DNA of 64,000 bases, from contig NC_064653.1 in NCBI RefSeq assembly GCF_001723175.1, positions 310,001 through 374,000 on the forward strand, written 5' to 3'. A program made the translations under genes and the position numbers. Each line of letters starts with the position of its first letter. Position 1 is the stretch's first letter. Below are positions 59,538-64,000 of the stretch, piece by piece. The notes beneath the pieces were generated by a model. That model searched no databases. It saw nothing but the letters and a program-made list of their open reading frames with translations, and was not told where the DNA came from. The DNA is from Penicillium oxalicum. Lineage: Eukaryota; Ascomycota; Eurotiomycetes; Eurotiales; Aspergillaceae.

Positions 59538-62500
59538 ATGTCTGCCCACTCAGACGCAGATGATCATGATCCGCAGGCTGATGAGCTGCGCGAGACAGCC
59601 CTCGTCACCTTAGAGGCCTTGCTCAGCTCTTGCAACCAGCAAATGCAGCCATATATTCAAAATTCTGGCCAGGCTGCCCTTCGATTTTTGAAATACGATC
59701 CAAATGTGGCTGAGATGGAGGATGACGAAGAGATGGGCGGCACTCAAGACAACGGCGACGACGATGGTCTCGCGTCGGATATGGACGACGATGAATTCGG
59801 TGACTTCGAAGAGGAGGACGGATACAGCGATATTGACGATATGAGCTGGAAAGTTCGCCGGTGCGCCGCGAAACTCTTATTCACTCTGATTTCTGCCTAC
59901 GGTCGCAGCCGTGCCCTCGACGACAAGACCCTTTACCAGCAAATTGCACCAGCTTTGATTGCCAGAATCAGCCGCGAGCGGGAGGAGAGTGTGAAAATGG
60001 AAGTGATTTCGACTTTGACAGCGTTGGTACAGAAGACAAGTGAGGGATCCGTTATCCTCACCTCAAACGGATTCAAGGAGGCTGTGGGCGGTTCGAAAAA
60101 TACACGCAAGCGCCGACGTCAAGACAGTGATGCCAGCATGGTGGACTTTGAGCCTAGCGGCAGCACTTCGCCTGCCATTGACTCTCCCCTTGTTCCATCT
60201 TCGCCCAAATCTGGCCCTCAGGCCGATCTTGCGCGATCAGTGCCATTGATTGTTCAGAGCTCAGTGAAAGCCTGGAAGCAGGCCTCTATGCCCTTACGTC
60301 AGGCCATAATTGTACTCTTGAAGAGTCTCGCTTTGGTCCGCTATGGAGGTCTTGCTGATCATCTCAAAGAAATCCAGTCCCTGGTTGCGGATGCCTTGAG
60401 GACTTCGGCTCAGGTCGGCAGCTCCGCCGCTCACTCTGGCGCCGCTGTCAGCGCTGGCTCCCTACAAATCGAAACCCTGGGTCTAATTTCTGCAATTGCT
60501 GAGACCCATCAGTCAGACTCCCTCTTGTCGTTCTTGGTCGCCCTTGTTCCTGGTGTCGTTGGAACCGTCACTGAGCGCAATTACAAGGTCAGCAGTGAGG
60601 CCCTGGGAACTGTGGAGCAGATCGCCAAGGCAATGGCTCCTCCTCGCGCGTCCGCAGCTACGCCGGAAATTGCTCAGCACGTGAAGCAGCTTTATGACAT
60701 CGTCTTAGCTCGTATCACCGACACCAGTGCGGACTTGGAAGTCCGCCAGCGAGCCATTCATGTCTTTGGCGTTATTCTGGCTCTGACTTCGGGTGAGCAA
60801 GGTGCTGGGTATCTTGGTGCCGACCAACGGACAAAGGGCCTCACTGTACTGGTCGATCGTGTCAAGAATGAGACCACTCGCTTAGCTGCTGTGCGCGCCA
60901 TTGACGACGTGGTGGTGCTTGCTGCTCAGCCAGCAGATGCTAGCGCCGAATGGGTGAACGAAATTGCCCTTGAGCTGGGATCGAATCTGAGAAAATCCGA
61001 CCGAGCCTTGCGAGGGTCTTGTTTGGAGGCACTCCGTAGTGTGGCCACGAACGCTAGTATTCGATCCCAGTTAAGCCCAGATACCATGAGTACGCTTGAG
61101 GGTGCCCTTCTTCCTCTGATGAATGCCCCCGATTTCCACCTTCTCACGCCAACATTGATCATCATGGCCAAGATCGTACCGGGAAACGCGAAGTTGCTCG
61201 TCAATGACAATCTCATCGTCTCTATCTGCTCGATTGTGAAACAACCTCTTGTCGGAACCGTTCTCAAAGCGCTTCTTCTCCTGGTCAAGGTCATCGGAGA
61301 CGAAGGTGCGGGTGCTCAATTGATGCAAAATCTTCTGCAAAACGTTGGCATCACGGGGGACCCCTCAGTGGTGGGTCGGGCTGTAGGCACTCTTCTGGTT
61401 CACGGTGGATCGAATTTGGGTGTCAGTATGGAGGACTTTTCAAATGAACTACAAACCGCAAAAGATGACAGTCGCAAGTGTCTTGCTCTTGCGATCCTGG
61501 GAGAGATTGGATTGCGCATGGGAGCTGACTGTGCGCTCACCCCGGACATCTTCATTGCCCACTTCAATTCCAGCTCGGATCATGTTCGCCTCGCTGCGGC
61601 GACGGGTCTTGGAAACGCGGCTGCTGGCAGTGTCAAAACCTATCTACCTATTGTTATGGACGGCCTTCAAAAGTCTAATGCGCAGAGCTACCTGCTGCTC
61701 CACTCGGTGCGAGAACTGCTTCAGCATCCGGAAGTCGTCCGCCCAGACCTGGCCCCTGCGGCGCACAAGCTTTGGCAGGCGCTTCTGGTCGTTTCGGAGG
61801 AAGAAGACAACCGCGCGGTTGGGGCTGAGTGCCTAGGTCGGTTGGCCTTGATCGACCCGGTCAACCACATTCCACACTTCCAAACGTGCCTTGATGGTTC
61901 CGACCCTATTGTGCGTAGTGTGGCTATTTCGGCGTTCCGCTTCACGCTCGCCGACGCCAGCGATGCCTACAATGACGTTCTACGACCTCTCATGGCGCCT
62001 TTACTCAGCAAGATGCTCGGGGATGAGGATCTAGGCAACCATCGTTTGGCATTGACGACGCTGAACTCTGCCATTCATAACAAGATGAACCTGCTTCTTC
62101 CTCACCTGAACGACCTACTTCCATCCGTGTTCCACGACACTACTGTTAGGTCCGAGTTGATCCGCGAGGTGCAAATGGGACCGTTCAAGCACAAAGTGGA
62201 TGACGGTCTCGATTTGCGAAAGGTATGTCTTCCGCCGCTCTTGCTCCGTGGCCTCATGCACTCTGGCACTAACACACTGACCAGAGCGCCTACGAAACCC
62301 TGTACGCGTCTCTCGACACCGCGTTCGCGCGCAGCCACATTTCAGATATCTTTGATCGGGTCATCGCCGGTATCGAGGATGAGCAAGACATTCGAGCGAT
62401 CTGCAATCTCATGACCTCCAAGCTGATTGTGATTGTGCCAGAGGAGACCCAGCGTCGGCTCGACGCGTTCTCCGAGCGCTACACAACCGTTCTCTCTTTC

Positions 62501-62701
62501 AAGCCGAAGGATAATGCAGTCAAACAAGAGTTGGAAAAGGCGAACGAGGCGTCGCTGGGGATTCTCAAGGTCACCAAGGAACTCAGTAAGGCATTCCCCG
62601 GTGCGGAAACATCAGGCGAACTCCACAAGTGGAAGGGGTACATGGAATGGGTCCGCAAGAACTTTGCTTCGCAATGGCAATCCTTGGACTCTGATTACTA
62701 G
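59538..62701 (+). CDS. candA-C: CandA-C, C-terminal part of split CAND1 (cullin-associated NEDD8-dissociated protein)
   Basis: Exchange factor that binds unneddylated cullins and swaps substrate-receptor modules. Two exons, 59538-62222 and 62285-62701, give 1033 residues. The sequence follows CAND1 from DELRETALVTLEALLSSC onward: YDPN plus acidic stretch, DDMSWKVRRCAAKLLFTLIS, SYLLLHSVRELLQHPEVV, ECLGRLALIDPVNHIP, NSAIHNKMNLLLPHLNDLLP, REVQMGPFKHKVDDGLDLRK and the C-terminal LDRLV-region equivalent. The first 200-250 residues of CAND1 (HEAT repeats that clasp the cullin C-terminus and Rbx1) are absent, and they cannot be upstream, since an unrelated gene ends 210 bases before the ATG. In Aspergillus nidulans CAND1 is known to be split into CandA-N and CandA-C; this is CandA-C. 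An insertion near residues 185-230 carries a basic nuclear signal (KNTRKRRRQD) and Ser/Pro-rich sequence. Confidence 0.93.
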
Positions 62702-64000
62702 GAGATAGAGGGTGAAGACAGTCCGACCGAGGCCACTTCAGGAACTTGCTCACGAGGTGGGCAGGTCTCCGGCGGGGTGGAGACTGGCAAACGATGCGTC
62801 CTTTTGCTATCACTTCAGAATCCACCCGTGTCCACCGTGCCCACCTTGAGTTCTGATCGCCACCGCCTGCTGCCCTGCTGCAGGACCACAAGTCACGCCT
62901 AGTCCTATTTCGACTTGTCAATTGGAGCTTGCATTTTTCACTCTTGAGAAATAGCGTCCCTTTTAGCAGTCTCGTGATCATTAACAGCCAGCTTTGAGTA
63001 GAATTCCTCTCCTCAACCACCTCCGTAGCTCGGGACCCTCTGCGCGTCAATCTCTTTTCCACTGTATACGGTGCCTACGAGACCGCTATGCCATCCTCGA
63101 CTCCTTTTCACAGGCGATGCAATCTCGAAACCTGCCCTGGCTGCGGTCTGGGCTCCCGCCCCGAGTCACCATGCCCCAACCCCGGCTGGCACGTAGCGTG
63201 TTCGAGGTTGGCAGCAAGCTGACAGAAGACGTGGGAAATCTTCGAAGATACAGTACGCAACACAGTCATGGGTGCTCTGGACCCAGTAACGTTACCGTTC
63301 AAAAACCACTTTGAAGCTCCAAGTGCCGCTCAACATGGGCCTACCACAGCTGTCTGCCATAGTGAAATACCGTCAAACACTGGCCGTGGTGGATCGTCGT
63401 AAAGTGCATCTGTATGGTACATTACAGGGAGGGTCCCTTATCCCCGTTTCATAATGTCTTAGGACTCGACCCTCGGAGAACAACCTAAAACGGCCAGGGT
63501 CTAGGATCCTCGGTTCCATCGTATGCGGGATCTTCACATTGCCTCCTTCCTTCAGAGCCTGGATGCTCCTGTGTTTTATCCGGCAGACTAGAGACCGCAA
63601 CGAGATCAGTCGGGGGCTTTTTCTCTCCTGTGTCAGGAACCTCCCGCATGGCAAGGTGGTCATTGGTCACTGCCCGTTCGCAGAGTTGGCATGAGTTTGG
63701 TCCGGAGCGTGCAACTCTCCACCTTCAACTCTCCTTGACGAGCGGCTTGGCACATCGATGTCGGCAAATATGCTCAATCCAGAATGGCAAATTCCCGATG
63801 GCTCTGTCGCGCCACAATCACGCTTCAGGGGCCCAGAAGAAAGACCCTGACCCCGCAATTTCCACCGGCTAAAAGAGGGTCTAGGGCGACCATACACATG
63901 CCCATTCATGACTCCCAGTCCCTAGTGCGGCGCCATGTTGGTGCTAGTGCCGTCATGCTGCGAGGTTAACAGTCGGGCTGAAGAATCTCGGCTGCGCGAG
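62702..64000. other. 3' flank of candA-C, no supported gene
   Basis: 1.3 kb to the window edge. It holds a broken Cys-rich frame at 62997-63402 (separate entry) and a 62-codon minus frame at 63670-63485 preceded by a CAG acceptor-like site, which could be the last exon of a gene beyond the edge. Neither has a recognised family. Confidence 0.45.
62997..63402 (+). pseudogene. Possible decayed or mis-spliced Cys-rich ORF (weak)
   Basis: One frame is open from 62997 to 63402 (about 134 codons) except for a single TGA at 63220. It contains an ATG at 63088 and then RRCNLETCPGCG and PCPNPGWHVAC, a cysteine pattern that could bind zinc, and after the TGA a coherent stretch (WEIFEDTVRNTVMGALDPV). No family is recognised. 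It could be a decayed gene, an exon pair with an intron over the stop that I cannot place, or chance. Confidence 0.2.

Overview
The window is nuclear DNA of a filamentous ascomycete, most likely Eurotiales (Aspergillus or a close relative). Genes are dense on both strands and are cut by short GT-AG introns, mostly 50-120 nt, often with a CTRAC-like branch site. Conserved fungal housekeeping proteins are recognisable throughout. Two points favour Aspergillus: ATP-citrate lyase occurs as a separate fungal subunit, and the CAND1-like gene at the right end begins where the N-terminal quarter of CAND1 should already have ended. That matches the split CandA-N/CandA-C arrangement known from Aspergillus nidulans. 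All coordinates below are genomic spans from start codon to stop codon; exon borders were placed by reading frame, splice signals and family knowledge.

Left block (1-19.8 kb), compact: acl1 (ATP-citrate lyase subunit 1), pop5 (RNase P/MRP), gpn2 (GPN-loop GTPase), bub3 (spindle checkpoint), rki1 (ribose-5-phosphate isomerase), ula1 (NEDD8 E1 regulatory subunit), sen54 (tRNA splicing endonuclease, with an apparent one-base frameshift), an unidentified two-exon small protein, an arrestin-fold protein, and the small DNA polymerase delta subunit (POLD4/Cdm1 type).

Middle (19.8-29.2 kb): about 7.1 kb in which I find no convincing gene, ending at a TATA-containing promoter and a secreted GPI-anchored CFEM protein, followed by another 1.6 kb without a gene.

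Right block (29.2-62.7 kb): malic enzyme, a large multispan membrane RING protein resembling Asi1/Asi3, elongin C, a mitochondrial-type 3-oxoacyl-ACP reductase-like SDR, uba2 (SUMO E1 subunit), qng1 (queuosine salvage), orc6, a PPIL3-type cyclophilin, zpr1, a 3.1 kb region with only weak ORFs, a Tango6/Rtp1 HEAT-repeat protein, dbr1 (lariat debranching), an Rpr2/Rpp21-type RNase P subunit, and candA-C. The last 1.3 kb holds only weak coding hints.

There is no biosynthetic cluster, transposon, CRISPR array, or tRNA or rRNA gene that I can support. Two functional themes recur: RNA processing (pop5, sen54, dbr1, rpr2, qng1, PPIL3) and ubiquitin-like modification (ula1, uba2, elongin C, candA-C, RING protein). 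The genes are not co-oriented and I infer no operon-like organisation. Many pairs are divergent and share promoters (gpn2/bub3, elc1/SDR, uba2/qng1, orc6/cyclophilin, dbr1/rpr2). The observations most worth checking are the split CandA gene, the sen54 frameshift, the basic N-terminal extension of rki1, the unresolved 5' end of the Tango6 gene, the unidentified small protein, and the broken Cys-rich frame near 63.1 kb.
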